A stretch of 64,000 nucleotides of DNA from Xanthobacter autotrophicus Py2 (GTDB lineage Bacteria > Pseudomonadota > Alphaproteobacteria > Rhizobiales > Xanthobacteraceae), in contig CP000781.1 in NCBI GenBank assembly GCA_000017645.1, positions 2,839,501 to 2,903,500 on the forward strand, written 5' to 3'. Below, piece by piece: positions 1 through 9,386 of the stretch. Both the position numbers and the translations under genes were made by a program. The notes under the pieces were generated by a model. The model was not told the DNA's origin. It searched no databases and saw only the letters and a program-made list of their open reading frames with translations. Position 1 is the first letter of the stretch. Each line of letters starts with the position of its first letter.

Positions 1-39
1 GACCAGCTTCCGCCGCCGCCCAAGAGCGGCCAGCAATAG
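1..39 (+). CDS. C-terminal tail of an upstream gene (partial)
   Basis: Frame 1 reads DQLPPPPKSGQQ and then TAG at 37-39. It ends 63 bases before der on the same strand. In many Hyphomicrobiales the gene just before der encodes a membrane-anchored TPR (YfgM-like) protein whose tail is often Pro/Gln-rich. That position is the only basis for an identity; twelve residues cannot establish one. Confidence 0.4.
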   Translation, partial: DQLPPPPKSGQQ

Positions 40-102
40 CGCTGACCCCTTTCTCGACCTGACCGGCCGGACGTTCGCAAGCCTGGCCAAAGAGCCCATT
101 TC

Positions 103-1479
103 ATGACCTTTTCCCTGGCCATCGTCGGGCGTCCGAACGTCGGCAAGTCCACTCTCTTCAACCGCCTCGTGGGCAAGAAGCTCGCGCTGGTGGACGATCG
201 CCCCGGCGTCACCCGCGACCGGCGGGAAGGGGATGCGCGCCTCGGCGACCTTTCCTTCCGCATCGTCGACACCGCCGGCCTCGAGGAGGCGGACGCTGCG
301 AGCCTGGAAGGCCGCATGCGCGCCCAGACCGAGGCGGCCATCGGCCATGCCGACGCCATCCTGTTCATGATCGACGCGCGCATCGGCCTCACCCCCACCG
401 ACCGCGCCTTTGCGGACCTCGTGCGCAAGTGCGGCAAGCCGGTGATCCTGCTCGCCAACAAGAGCGAGGGGCGCGGCGGCGAGGCGGGGACCCTGGAAGC
501 GTTCGCCCTCGGCCTCGGCACGCCGCTGCCGTTCTCCGCCGAGCATGGCGAGGGCCTCTCCGACCTCTACGACGCCATCTGCGACGCCCTGCCCGAGCAG
601 ACCCGGCCCGAGCCGGAGGAAGACGAGGACGCCGACACCGACTTTGTGGAGGAAGAGGCCGACGACAAGCCGCGCCGTCCCATCAAGGTGACGGTGCTGG
701 GCCGGCCCAATGCCGGCAAGTCCACCCTCATCAACCGCCTTCTGGGCGAGGACCGGCTGCTCACCGGTCCGGAAGCCGGCATCACCCGCGATTCCATCTC
801 CGTGGAAGTCACCTATGCGGGCGCCAAGCTGGAGGTGTTCGACACCGCCGGCCTGCGCAAGCGCGCGCGCATCGAGGACAAGCTGGAGAAGCTCTCCGCC
901 GCCGATGCCCTGCGCGCCATGAAATTCGCCGAGGTGGTGGTGCTGCTGGTGGATGCCACCCACCCCTTCGAGGAGCAGGACCTGCGCATCGCCGACCTGG
1001 TGGCGCGGGAGGGGCGGGCCCTCGTCATCGGCTACAACAAGTCGGATCTCGTCGCCCGCGGCGGCCTCATCACCCGCCTGCGCGAGGATGTGGACCGACT
1101 GCTGCCGCAGGTGAAGGGCGTGCCCATCGTGCCGGTGTCGGGGCTCATGGGCCACGGGCTGGACAAGCTGGTGGCCGCCATCTCCTCCGCCCACAAGGTG
1201 TGGAACAAGCGCGTCGCCACCAATCCGCTGAACCGCTTCCTGCAGCAGGTGACCGACAACCATCCGCCGCCGGCGGTGTCGGGCCGGCGCATCAAGCTGC
1301 GCTACATGACCCAGCCCAAAGCGCGGCCGCCGTCCTTCGTGCTGTTCTGCTCGCGCACCGATGCGGTGCCGGAGAGCTATATCCGCTATCTGGTGAACGG
1401 CCTGCGCGAGACCTTCGATCTGCCGGGCGTGCCGATCCGCCTGACGCTGCGGGAGAAGGGCAATCCCTACGCCGATTGA
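103..1479 (+). CDS. der: Ribosome-associated GTPase Der (EngA)
   Basis: Der is an essential GTPase for late 50S subunit assembly. It carries two consecutive Era-like G domains and a C-terminal KH-like domain. The first P-loop, GRPNVGKST, is at residues 9-17 and the second, GRPNAGKST, lies near residue 200; each is followed by a DTAGL G3 motif. The G4 motif is NKSE in the first domain and NKSD in the second, as usual for Der. A very acidic linker (about residues 168-185) separates the domains. The 458-residue length is normal for alphaproteobacteria. The ATG lies 63 bases after the preceding stop. Confidence 0.97.
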
Positions 1480-1584
1480 CCCTGCGCAAGGGGTTATCCC
1501 ACGCAGAAACCCCCGTCGCGATTGCGCGCGGGGTGAGCTGCTCCGGGCCTGAGTGGCCTTCTATTCCGTAACGTAAAGACCAAG

Positions 1585-1617
1585 CGATAGCCGGCGGGAG
1601 GTCCGCGCCGGCTATCG
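1585..1617. terminator. Hairpin between convergent der and YbjN-like gene
   Basis: A perfect 12-bp inverted repeat (CGATAGCCGGCG, 1585-1596, and its complement, 1606-1617) with a 9-base loop lies between two convergent genes. There is no T tract on either side, so it is a hairpin in terminator position rather than a textbook intrinsic terminator. It could end both transcripts or stabilise their 3' ends. Confidence 0.5.
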
Positions 1618-1624
1618 GGATCAG

Positions 1625-1667
1625 GCTTCGCCCCAGATCAAGCCTCGCCCCAGATCAAGCCTCGCCC
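1625..1667. repeat. 17-bp tandem repeat, 2.5 copies, over the YbjN-like stop codon
   Basis: The unit GCCTCGCCCCAGATCAA occurs at 1642-1658, with a one-mismatch copy at 1625-1641 and a partial third copy at 1659-1667. It spans the stop codon of the leftward YbjN-like gene. Slippage would only add sequence at or beyond the stop, so it is probably neutral. Confidence 0.6.
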
Positions 1668-2155
1668 ACGGTGTCGAACAGGGCGGTTTCCATGGCTTCC
1701 TTGGCGGTCTTGCCGGCCCAGACTACGAACTGGAACGCGGGATAATACCGCTCCACCGCGTCGAGGGCGGCGTCCAGGATGGCCGCGCACTGCCGGTCCG
1801 AGGCGGTAGCACCGCCCGCCAGCACCAGAGCGTAGCGGAACATGATGACGTTTTCCTGCGACCAGATGTCGAAATGGCCAAGCCACATCTGCTCGTTGAC
1901 CAGAGACAGCAGCTTCAGCACCTCGGCGCGGCGGCCGTCGGGCACCTTGAAGTCGAAGGCACAGGCGATGTGCAGGGATTCCAGCTCGTCCATCCACTGG
2001 AACGAGACGTGGCAGTCGGTCCAGCGGCTGGTGAGCGAGAGGGTGATCTCGTCCTCGTCGGAACGCTCGAACGACCAGTCATTGAGGGCAGCGAGCTGCT
2101 CCACAAGATCTACGGGGTTCGCCGGTGCATCGGCTTCGATGTCGATGAGAGACAT
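1655..2155 (-). CDS. YbjN domain-containing protein
   Basis: This 166-residue cytosolic protein resembles the YbjN family, which shares the fold of type III secretion chaperones; no biochemical role is established. It opens with an acidic segment (MSLIDIEADAPANPVDLVEQ), then alternates strands and helices containing the family-like stretches WTDCHVSFQW and YPAFQFVVWAGKTA. The ATG at 2155 is preferred over upstream starts because GAGG motifs lie just upstream and the longer N-terminus is Arg/Ser-rich shadow sequence. It converges on der and is transcribed alone. Confidence 0.85.
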   Translation of the reverse strand: MSLIDIEADAPANPVDLVEQLAALNDWSFERSDEDEITLSLTSRWTDCHVSFQWMDELESLHIACAFDFKVPDGRRAEVLKLLSLVNEQMWLGHFDIWSQENVIMFRYALVLAGGATASDRQCAAILDAALDAVERYYPAFQFVVWAGKTAKEAMETALFDTVGEA

Positions 2156-2489
2156 GGCCTCGACCTCGCGGTGTGAGGAACGCGGAGAGGGTCGAACGCG
2201 GCACTTGGCGCAATCAGGCCATTTGGCGAACGAGGCCACGTGGCATGCGCGTCACGGCGTGCCGGGCGGAGGCCCACTGAGGTGATACCCCAAGACGGGT
2301 CATTCCCCAAATCGGACCTCCTGGCGAGCTACGCCCCGTCGTACGCCTGATACGACGAACCGGCTCCGAATCGCCACGAAAATCAGTATATCGCGGGTAA
2401 AGATTTCCCCGCTACGACAGATTGTATCCCGTCTGGCCCGAGACCACGGCTTTTTTGCGGTGCGGCAGGCCGAGACGTTTCGCCGCCGG
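2156..2489. other. Gene-free 334 bp upstream of the YbjN-like gene
   Basis: No convincing gene is seen here. The right half (about 2335-2430) is AT-richer than its surroundings. It holds a 7-bp inverted repeat, CGTCGTA at 2337-2343 and TACGACG at 2351-2357. This is the likely promoter region of the leftward YbjN-like gene and also the 3' region of the leftward ubiK gene. The repeat could be an operator or a hairpin. Confidence 0.4.
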
Positions 2490-2816
2490 TCAGGCCGGGT
2501 TTCCCGATACCGTGCTGTCGGGCGGGGCGGCGGGGCCGCTGTGGCCGGCGGGCGTGGGATGGGTGTGGGCGAGGAGTGCCGCCTCCAGCCGCAGCACGCG
2601 GGCAGCGAGGGCTTCGCTCTCGGCGCGGGCGGCGGCGGCGAGGTCCTTCACCGCGTCGAATTCCTCGCGCTTGACGAGGTCCATGTCGCGCAGAAAGCGC
2701 TCCATCTGGGCCTTCATGGCCGTCTCGGCCTCGCGGCGCACGCCCTGGGCGACCCCCGCGGCGTCGTTCACGAGACGCGCCATCTCGTCGAAAATGCGGC
2801 CGGTGGTCTGGGTCAT
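2490..2816 (-). CDS. ubiK: Accessory factor UbiK family protein (BMFP/YqiC)
   Basis: A 108-residue protein of the BMFP family. UbiK helps ubiquinone biosynthesis proteins work under aerobic conditions, and homologues oligomerise through a C-terminal coiled coil. The central region (about residues 40-85) is a heptad-rich helix ending in LEAALLA, followed by a disordered Pro-rich tail. The start is fixed by AGGAGG seven bases before the ATG at 2816. The frame stays open far upstream, but only because it lies antisense to lgt. It is divergent from lgt, a common alphaproteobacterial arrangement. Confidence 0.85.
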   Translation of the reverse strand: MTQTTGRIFDEMARLVNDAAGVAQGVRREAETAMKAQMERFLRDMDLVKREEFDAVKDLAAAARAESEALAARVLRLEAALLAHTHPTPAGHSGPAAPPDSTVSGNPA

Positions 2817-3068
2817 GAATGCCTCCTCGCGTGCGTCGCGCTCAACGGCGAACATGGCGAGGTGCGCGCGCGGGTGCAAGTGCGGAGCAGGCCGGTCGGG
2901 TGGGTGCGCGGCGGCGCCGCACCCGAAAGCGGCGCGGCCGCCGCCTTTTTGCCGTTCCGGGGCGCATGGGTTCGGCGGCGTCGGCCCCATGCGTGGGCCG
3001 GCTTGACGGCGCAGCCCCCGGCGCGGCACATGACGGCGCTCGCTGCGGTAGTGCATTCCGGGGATCAG

Positions 3069-3887
3069 ATGCCGACCTTCGCCCTGCCTTTCCCGGCCAT
3101 AGACCCGGTCCTGGTCCAGCTCGGCCCGCTCGCCATCCGCTGGTATGCCCTTGCCTATATCGCCGGCCTCGTCCTCGGCTGGTTGCTGGCGCGGGCGCTG
3201 GTGGCGCGCCCTGCCTTGTGGGGCGGCACCTCGCCCATGACGCCGCAGGACCTCGACGACGCTTTGTTCTGGGCGACGCTCGGCGTCATCCTGGGCGGGC
3301 GGCTTGGCTATGTGCTGTTCTACAACCCGGCCTATTTCGCCGCGAACCCGCAGGACATCGTGGCGGTGTGGAAGGGCGGTATGTCCTTTCACGGCGGGCT
3401 TGCCGGCACGCTGGTGGCCCTCGTCATGTTCGCCCGGTCGCGCGGTATCCGGGTCATGTCGCTGCTGGACGTGTCCGGCGTGGTGGCGCCCCTCGGCCTG
3501 TTCTTCGGCCGCCTTGCCAATTTCATCAATGGCGAGCTGTGGGGCCGGCCGGCGGACGTGCCGTGGGCCATCGTCTTCCCCCATGGCGGGCCCGAACCGC
3601 GCCATCCCAGCCAGCTTTACGAGGCGGCGCTGGAAGGCATCGTGCTGTTCCTCATCATGCTTCTCGTGGTGCGCCTCGGCGGGCTGAAGCGGCCGGGGGT
3701 GGCCGCCGGCATCTTCGGCATCGGCTACGGCGTTTCCCGCATCATCGGTGAGTTCTTCCGCGAGCCGGACGTGCAACTCGGCTACCTCGCCTTCGGCACC
3801 ACCATGGGCATGTGGCTGTCGGTGCCGCTGGTCGTCGCCGGCGCCGGCCTTCTGCTCTACGCCCTGAAGCGCAAGCCGGCCGCGTGA
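3069..3887 (+). CDS. lgt: Phosphatidylglycerol-prolipoprotein diacylglyceryl transferase
   Basis: Lgt transfers diacylglycerol from phosphatidylglycerol to the lipobox cysteine of prolipoproteins in the inner membrane, the first step of lipoprotein maturation. The 272-residue protein has about seven membrane segments. Its Lgt signature GRLANFINGELWGRP follows the HGGL motif, and a further conserved stretch, HPSQLYEA, is present. Start ATG 3069 gives the usual N-terminus; an ATG at 3030 would add 13 residues. It overlaps midA by GTGA, implying coupled translation. Confidence 0.95.
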   Translation: MPTFALPFPAIDPVLVQLGPLAIRWYALAYIAGLVLGWLLARALVARPALWGGTSPMTPQDLDDALFWATLGVILGGRLGYVLFYNPAYFAANPQDIVAVWKGGMSFHGGLAGTLVALVMFARSRGIRVMSLLDVSGVVAPLGLFFGRLANFINGELWGRPADVPWAIVFPHGGPEPRHPSQLYEAALEGIVLFLIMLLVVRLGGLKRPGVAAGIFGIGYGVSRIIGEFFREPDVQLGYLAFGTTMGMWLSVPLVVAGAGLLLYALKRKPAA

Positions 3888-4990
3888 CCACGCCCCTTTC
3901 CAAGGAGATCTCCGCCCTCATCGCCGCCGAGGGGCCGATGCCGCTCAGCCGCTACATGGCCCTGTGCCTCGGCCATCCCCGCCACGGCTATTACATGACG
4001 CGCGATCCCCTCGGCGCGCGGGGCGATTTCACCACCGCCCCCGAGATCAGCCAGATGTTCGGGGAATTGCTGGGCCTGTGGGCGGTGGCCCAGTGGCAGG
4101 CCATGGGATCGCCCCCCGCTTTCCGGCTGGTGGAGCTTGGCCCCGGCCGCGGCACCCTGATGGCCGATGCCCTGCGCGCGGCCCGGCTGGTGCCGGATTT
4201 CGGCGCGGCGGCGCGCATCCATCTGGTGGAGACGAGCCCGGTGCTGCGGGCGGCGCAGGCGCGCACGCTGGCCGCCCATGCGGACCGTGTATCCTGGCAC
4301 GACCGCGTGGAGGAGGTGCCGGACGGCCCGGCGCTGGTGCTTGCGAATGAGTTCTTCGACGCCCTGCCCATCGACCAATATGTCTTCCACGCCGGCCATT
4401 GGCATGAGCGGCGGGTGGGCCTTGATGATGGAGGCCGGCTCGTCCTCGGCCTTGATCCCGCCCCGTCGCGGGCCGCTCCCGCCTTCGCCGCCCATCTGCC
4501 GCCGCCCGCCGAGGGGGTGGTGCTGGAGCATCTGGAGAGCGGCCCGGCGCGGGCGCTGTCCGAGCGGCTGAAGACGCAGGGCGGGGCGGCGCTCATCATC
4601 GATTACGGCCATGCCGGCGGCTATGGCGACACCTTCCAGGCACTGGAGCAGCATCGCTTCGCCGATCCCCTGGCGGCGCCGGGGAACGCCGACCTCACCG
4701 CCCATGTGGATTTTTCGGCGCTGGCCCGCATCGGCCGCGCGGCGGGGCTGCGCGCCTTCGGGCCGCTGGAGCAGGGGGCGTTCCTGGCCCGCCTGGGTCT
4801 GGCCCAGCGCGCCGAGCGGCTGAAGCGCGATGCGACGGACGAGCTCCGCGCCGGCGTGGATGCGGCCGCGCGCCGGCTGGCGGGGGACGGGGCAGGGGAG
4901 ATGGGGCGTCTGTTCAAGGTGCTCGTCCTCGCCCATCCTGAAATCGGGCTGCCGCCCGCGTTCGATTCGACCGAGGAATGGGTGCGATGA
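3884..4990 (+). CDS. SAM-dependent methyltransferase, MidA/NDUFAF7 family
   Basis: This is the bacterial relative of NDUFAF7, the mitochondrial arginine methyltransferase needed for complex I assembly. The bacterial substrate is not settled. The 368-residue protein shows the family N-terminus (MALCLGHPRHGYYMTRDP), GDFTTAPEISQMFGE, the SAM loop LVELGPGRGTLMAD, and ANEFFDALPIDQY. It starts at a GTG overlapping the lgt stop and ends 10 bases before pgeF, so lgt-midA-pgeF form one operon. That order is recurrent in Hyphomicrobiales. Confidence 0.93.
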   Translation: MTTPLSKEISALIAAEGPMPLSRYMALCLGHPRHGYYMTRDPLGARGDFTTAPEISQMFGELLGLWAVAQWQAMGSPPAFRLVELGPGRGTLMADALRAARLVPDFGAAARIHLVETSPVLRAAQARTLAAHADRVSWHDRVEEVPDGPALVLANEFFDALPIDQYVFHAGHWHERRVGLDDGGRLVLGLDPAPSRAAPAFAAHLPPPAEGVVLEHLESGPARALSERLKTQGGAALIIDYGHAGGYGDTFQALEQHRFADPLAAPGNADLTAHVDFSALARIGRAAGLRAFGPLEQGAFLARLGLAQRAERLKRDATDELRAGVDAAARRLAGDGAGEMGRLFKVLVLAHPEIGLPPAFDSTEEWVR

Positions 4991-5000
4991 GGTGTGCGTC

Positions 5001-5768
5001 ATGAAGATCGAGGCCCCCTCGCTCAAGGCCCTGCCCGGCATCCGCCACGCCTTCTTCACCCGGCAGGGCGGGGTCTCGACCGGCCTTTATGCGAGCCTCA
5101 ACGGCGGCATGGGCTCCAATGACGATCCGGCCGCCGTGGCGCAGAACCGCGCCCGCATGGCGCAGGAGATCGGCATCGCGCCGGAAGCGCTGCTGGCCCT
5201 GTGGCAGGTGCATTCGGCCGATCCGGTACTGGCCACCCAGCCCTGGACCCGCGAGGACGCGCCCAAGGCCGACGCCATAGTCACCACCACGGCGGGCCTC
5301 GGCGCGGCGGTGGCGGTGGCCGATTGCGGCCCGATCCTGTTCGCCGATCCCGATGCCCGCGTGGTGGCCGCCGCCCATTCCGGCTGGAAGGGCGCGGTCT
5401 CGGGCATCATCGGCGCCACGGTGGCGCTGATGGAGCAGCAGGGGGCGAGGCGGGGCAACATCCGCGCCGTCATTGGCCCGCTCATCCGCCAGCCGAGCTA
5501 CGAGGTGGGGGAGGATTTCGTTGCCCGCCTGCTTGCCGAGGACAAGGGCTTCGCCCGTTTCTTCGCGCCGGCGGACCGGGCCCACCATGCCTTGTTCGAC
5601 CTACCGGGCTTCATCCGCCTGCGGCTGGAGCAGGCGGGCGTGGGCTTCATCGAGGATCTCGGCATTGATACCTATGCGGACGAGGCCCGCTTCTTCTCCT
5701 ATCGCCGCACCACCCACCACAAGGAAGCTGATTACGGCCGGCTGATCGCCGCCATCACCCTCGCCTGA
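5001..5768 (+). CDS. pgeF: Multicopper polyphenol oxidase / purine nucleosidase family (PgeF, YfiH)
   Basis: YfiH/LACC1-family proteins act on purine nucleosides, and E. coli PgeF also edits misincorporated L-Ser in peptidoglycan precursors. The zinc-site motifs are all present: WQVHSAD, VAVADCGPILF and AAHSGWKGAV supply the His-Cys-His ligands. The 255-residue length is typical. ATG 5001 is preferred; a GTG six bases earlier is in frame. It is the third gene of the lgt operon. Confidence 0.9.
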   Translation: MKIEAPSLKALPGIRHAFFTRQGGVSTGLYASLNGGMGSNDDPAAVAQNRARMAQEIGIAPEALLALWQVHSADPVLATQPWTREDAPKADAIVTTTAGLGAAVAVADCGPILFADPDARVVAAAHSGWKGAVSGIIGATVALMEQQGARRGNIRAVIGPLIRQPSYEVGEDFVARLLAEDKGFARFFAPADRAHHALFDLPGFIRLRLEQAGVGFIEDLGIDTYADEARFFSYRRTTHHKEADYGRLIAAITLA

Positions 5769-5800
5769 AACCGCCGCCTGACCCTGCCCGGACTGACCGC

Positions 5801-6352
5801 ATGCGCTCCACCGATGCCACCCTTCTCATCGTGCCCGGCTGGCAGGGCTCCGGCCCCGACCACTGGCAGAGCCGGTGGGAGCGCAGCCTGTCCTCCGCCC
5901 GCCGGGTGGAGCAGGCGAACTGGGACCGGCCCGACCGGGAGGACTGGCCGCGCCGCCTCGCCGCGGCGGTTGCGGCGGCTGACAAGCCGGTGGTGGTGGT
6001 CGCCCATTCCCTCGGCGTGCCCACCCTGCTCCATGCCGCGCCGCTTCTGCCGGTGGGAAAGGTGAGGGGCGCCTTCCTGGTGGCGCCTCCCGATCTTGAT
6101 GTGGCCGAACTCGACCCGATGGTGGCGAACTTCGGCCCCATGCCGACGGCGCCGCTACCCTTTCCCTCCGTGCTGGTGGCGAGCCGCACCGACCCCTATT
6201 GCAGCTACGCGCGGGCGGAGGGGTTCGCCCTCGACTGGGGCTCCGCCCTCGTCGATGCGGGCGATGCCGGCCATATCAATGCGGACGCCGGCTACGGGCC
6301 ATGGCCGGAAGGCTCCATGCGCCTGCTCGGCCTGCTCCAGTCGCTGAAATAA
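5801..6352 (+). CDS. RBBP9/YdeN family serine hydrolase
   Basis: A 183-residue compact alpha/beta hydrolase of the RBBP9/YdeN family, with substrate unknown. It begins with the family motif TLLIVPGWQGSGPDHWQSRW. The nucleophile serine sits in VVVAHSLGVP, the acid in SRTDPYC and the histidine in DAGHINADAGYGPWPEG, so the triad is complete. There is no signal peptide, so it is cytosolic. It lies 32 bases after pgeF on the same strand and may share the transcript. Confidence 0.9.
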   Translation: MRSTDATLLIVPGWQGSGPDHWQSRWERSLSSARRVEQANWDRPDREDWPRRLAAAVAAADKPVVVVAHSLGVPTLLHAAPLLPVGKVRGAFLVAPPDLDVAELDPMVANFGPMPTAPLPFPSVLVASRTDPYCSYARAEGFALDWGSALVDAGDAGHINADAGYGPWPEGSMRLLGLLQSLK

Positions 6353-6540
6353 GGGCGGGGCGGCGATCTTTACCAAAGCTTAGAACTTTCTCGGTGCCTG
6401 GACGGGGCCCGTCCGGGGGGCGCCTTCCCTTGAGTTTGCTGGATTCCGCGCTTCCGTTAACCGCGGCTTAACCGTTTTTCTGGACCCGGCCCCCGTTTCC
6501 CGCTACGCCTTCGGTGACGCGACAAGCACCGGGAGCCACC

Positions 6541-7236
6541 ATGCGGGGATACGAGGCAGAAGCCGTTCCGGAGGTGCGTGCGCACCGGCCGTTCGTCTTT
6601 TCCGCCAGCCGGTCCCGGACCCTGGCACGCGTTGCCGGCCTCTCCCTGTGCATCGCGCTGGGCGCCTGCCAGACCGACGGATCCGGCATGGCCTCCTCAG
6701 GCAATCGCGCCCTCGCCTTCGACACCATCGACGGCCCGCCCCCCGCCACCTTCGACAAGCTGGTGGGCCAGCTCTCCAGCGAGGCGCAGGACCGCAAGGT
6801 CGCCGTAGTGTCCCGCAGCACCAGTGCGGCTTATCGCGTGAAGGGTTACCTCGCCCTGCACGTGGACAAGGGCAAGGCCACCGTCTCCTACGCCTGGGAC
6901 GTGTACGACCAGAACCAGACCCGCGTCGCCCGCGTCGCCGGCGAGGAGCCTGCCGGCAGGGTGAAGGGCGGCCTCGCCAACGGCTGGGCGGCCTGCGACG
7001 ACGCGGTGCTTTCCCGCGTCGCCAACCGCTCCATGGCGAGCCTCGCCGAGACCCTCGGGGTCGGCGGCGCGCCGCAGGCGGTGTCCCAACCGGCGACGGC
7101 TGTCGCGGCTTCCGCTCCCGCCGAGGCTCCGGCTGCCGAGTCTCCCGCCGCCGAGCCGGCCCCGCGCGATCCCACGGGTGTGCCCGTCGCCGCGCTCTCT
7201 GCGCCTTCCGCAGCCCTGGCATACGCCGGCAACTGA
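6541..7236 (+). CDS. Predicted lipoprotein, family not recognised
   Basis: This 231-residue protein has an unusually long 32-residue N-region, a hydrophobic stretch (AGLSLCIALGAC) and a lipobox LGAC with Cys43 followed by Gln, so it is a predicted outer-membrane lipoprotein. The mature part contains about 130 structured residues (FDTIDGPPPATFDKLVGQL onward) and then an Ala/Pro/Glu low-complexity tail from about residue 185. ATG 6541 follows GGGAG at good spacing; an in-frame GTG at 6514 is less likely. The function is unknown. Related lipoproteins appear common in Hyphomicrobiales, but I cannot name the domain. Confidence 0.75.
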   Translation: MRGYEAEAVPEVRAHRPFVFSASRSRTLARVAGLSLCIALGACQTDGSGMASSGNRALAFDTIDGPPPATFDKLVGQLSSEAQDRKVAVVSRSTSAAYRVKGYLALHVDKGKATVSYAWDVYDQNQTRVARVAGEEPAGRVKGGLANGWAACDDAVLSRVANRSMASLAETLGVGGAPQAVSQPATAVAASAPAEAPAAESPAAEPAPRDPTGVPVAALSAPSAALAYAGN

Positions 7237-7453
7237 CACCGGCGCGCCACAGGCGGCCACATCGCCCGGAAATCCTTTTCCTCCAAGGCTGCGCAGGCCT
7301 GCCCCCGCCCTCGCGCGGCGGATTCCTGCCGATCCGGCACGGTACCGGCGCATTCGCCGATGCCTTGGGGCCTTTACAAGATTGTGACGGCCCGCCTATC
7401 AGAACGCCTCAAGCTTTCGATCAGCTCCCGGCCGGACCGGGGCGGAGCGACCC

Positions 7454-8407
7454 ATGTCAGCGGAGAACGGTCCCATGAAGCTCGTCGCGGGCAACTCAAA
7501 CCGCGCGCTCGCTGAAGCCATCGCCGCTTATCTCGCCACCCCGCTGACCAAGGCGGTGGTGCGACGCTTCGCGGACATGGAAATCTTCGTCGAGATCCAG
7601 GAAAACGTGCGCGGGCAGGATGTGTTCGTGGTGCAGTCCACGGCCTTTCCGGCGAACGACCGCCTGATGGAGCTGCTCATCATCATCGATGCGCTGCGGC
7701 GGGCCTCGTCCAAGCGCATCACGGCGGTGCTGCCCTATTTCGGCTACGCCCGGCAGGACCGCAAGCCCGGCCCGCGCACGCCGATCTCCGCCAAGCTGGT
7801 GGCCAACCTCATCACCCATGCCGGCGCCGACCGGGTGATGACGCTGGACCTGCATGCAGGCCAGATCCAGGGCTTCTTCGACATCCCCACCGACAATCTC
7901 TATTCGGCCCCGGTGATGGTGCGCGACATCAAGGAGCGGTTCGACCTCTCCAACGTCATGGTGGTTTCGCCGGACGTGGGCGGCGTGGTCCGCGCCCGGG
8001 CGCTGGCCAAGCGCATCGACGCCCAGCTCGCCATCGTCGACAAGCGCCGCGAGCGCCCCGGCGAGAGCGAGGTGATGAACGTCATCGGCAATGTGGAAGG
8101 CCGCTCCTGCATCCTGGTGGACGACATCGTCGATTCGGGTGGCACGCTGGTGAACGCGGCCGAGGCTCTGCTGGCCCGCGGCGCAAAGGAAGTGCACGCC
8201 TACATCACCCATGGCGTGCTGTCGGGCGGGGCAGTGGCGCGCATCACCGCGTCCAAGCTCAAGGAACTGGTGATCACCGATTCGATCCAGCCCACCGAGG
8301 CGGTGCGGGTGGCCCGCAACATCCGCGTGCTCTCCATCGCCACCCTCATCGGCGAGGCCATCGCCCGCACGGCCCACGAAGAATCGGTCTCCAGCCTGTT
8401 CGACTGA
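7454..8407 (+). CDS. prs: Ribose-phosphate pyrophosphokinase
   Basis: Prs makes PRPP from ribose 5-phosphate and ATP for nucleotide, His and Trp biosynthesis. Seen are the ATP-site stretch [34 protein letters not shown], the flexible-loop region [10 protein letters not shown] and the PRPP-binding motif [13 protein letters not shown]. The length is 317 residues from ATG 7454. ATG 7475, which starts [10 protein letters not shown], also has a GGAG upstream and matches many homologues, so the true start may be 21 bases later. Confidence 0.95.
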   Translation: MSAENGPMKLVAGNSNRALAEAIAAYLATPLTKAVVRRFADMEIFVEIQENVRGQDVFVVQSTAFPANDRLMELLIIIDALRRASSKRITAVLPYFGYARQDRKPGPRTPISAKLVANLITHAGADRVMTLDLHAGQIQGFFDIPTDNLYSAPVMVRDIKERFDLSNVMVVSPDVGGVVRARALAKRIDAQLAIVDKRRERPGESEVMNVIGNVEGRSCILVDDIVDSGGTLVNAAEALLARGAKEVHAYITHGVLSGGAVARITASKLKELVITDSIQPTEAVRVARNIRVLSIATLIGEAIARTAHEESVSSLFD

Positions 8408-8555
8408 GGCGTGTTGCTGCGGTGGATGGGGCGGAATGTTGCGCGAAAGGGTTGCGGTCCCTTAAATGAAGCCCGACCAATCGGCGGGGCGGGGGCTCCA
8501 GTGCTCGGACTGAACCGACGCGGGACCGGCGCCCCGTGAAGGGTGGGATGGGCTC

Positions 8556-9386
8556 ATGATCACCGACGTTCTCGCACGGGACACCACAGTGCAGCGGCTT
8601 GAGGCGCCCGAACATCCGGTGCCGGAGGCGGCCTCGTCCGCCTTGGCCGCCTATCCTGCCGACCTCAGCGGCGACTATTATGTCACCGTTCTGAAGAAGC
8701 TCGCCAAGACGCGCAGCGTGAAGCGCTATCTGGAGGTGGGGGTCAACAAAGGCAACTGCTTCTCCCAGATCGCCTGCGAGCGTGCCATCGGCGTCGACCC
8801 GGCGTTCGAGCTCAAGGAGAATGTGACGAACGGGAAAAAGGATGTGCGTCTCTTTCAGATGCCGAGCGATGCCTTTTTCGAAGAGGTGGACGTAAGGGCG
8901 GCTCTCGGCGGGCCTGTCGATCTGGCGTTTCTCGACGGTCTGCACCAGTTCGAATATCTCTTGCGCGATTTCTACAATACCGAGCGGTTGTGCGCGCCCA
9001 ACTCTCTGATCGCGATGCACGACTGTTTGCCGGTCAGCGAAACCATGATGTCCCGATCAATCTCGGACACCATGCGGCTGAGCAAGGGGACGCGCCATGA
9101 GGGCTGGTGGACCGGCGACGTCTGGAAGGTCATCGCTATCCTGCGGAAGTTCCGGCCCGATCTCAGGATCGTCTGCCTCGACGCCGCCCCTACCGGCCTC
9201 GTCTTCGTGAGCAACCTTGATCCGGCCAACACTGCCCTGTCACGCGACTATTGCCGGATCGTCGACGAATTCGCGTCGGTTCCCAATACCCTTCAGGCAG
9301 TCTCGGAGGTCTATGAGACGCAGCCGATCCTGCCCACCTCGGCGATCCTCAACGGCTTCGACCACAGTCTCTATTTCCGCGCCTGA
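8556..9386 (+). CDS. Class I SAM-dependent methyltransferase (Methyltransf_24-like)
   Basis: A 276-residue protein with a Rossmann SAM loop YLEVGVNKGNCF (about residues 58-69) and the Methyltransf_24-like stretch DLAFLDGLHQFEYLLRDF, whose Asp and His often bind metal or substrate. Later come IAMHDCLPVSE and GWWTGDVWKV. Such proteins often modify sugars or glycans, but no neighbour indicates a pathway. Its last 16 bases overlap the 3' end of the convergent PAP2 gene. Confidence 0.75.
   Translation: MITDVLARDTTVQRLEAPEHPVPEAASSALAAYPADLSGDYYVTVLKKLAKTRSVKRYLEVGVNKGNCFSQIACERAIGVDPAFELKENVTNGKKDVRLFQMPSDAFFEEVDVRAALGGPVDLAFLDGLHQFEYLLRDFYNTERLCAPNSLIAMHDCLPVSETMMSRSISDTMRLSKGTRHEGWWTGDVWKVIAILRKFRPDLRIVCLDAAPTGLVFVSNLDPANTALSRDYCRIVDEFASVPNTLQAVSEVYETQPILPTSAILNGFDHSLYFRA

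Noticed and set aside
2817..3776. Long N-terminal extension of the ubiK frame
   Set aside because: It is antisense to lgt. A strong AGGAGG before ATG 2816 and family length show the gene starts there.
9371..9386. Overlap of the methyltransferase and PAP2 genes as an annotation error
   Set aside because: Both ends carry plausible C-termini, and short convergent overlaps are common in compact genomes.
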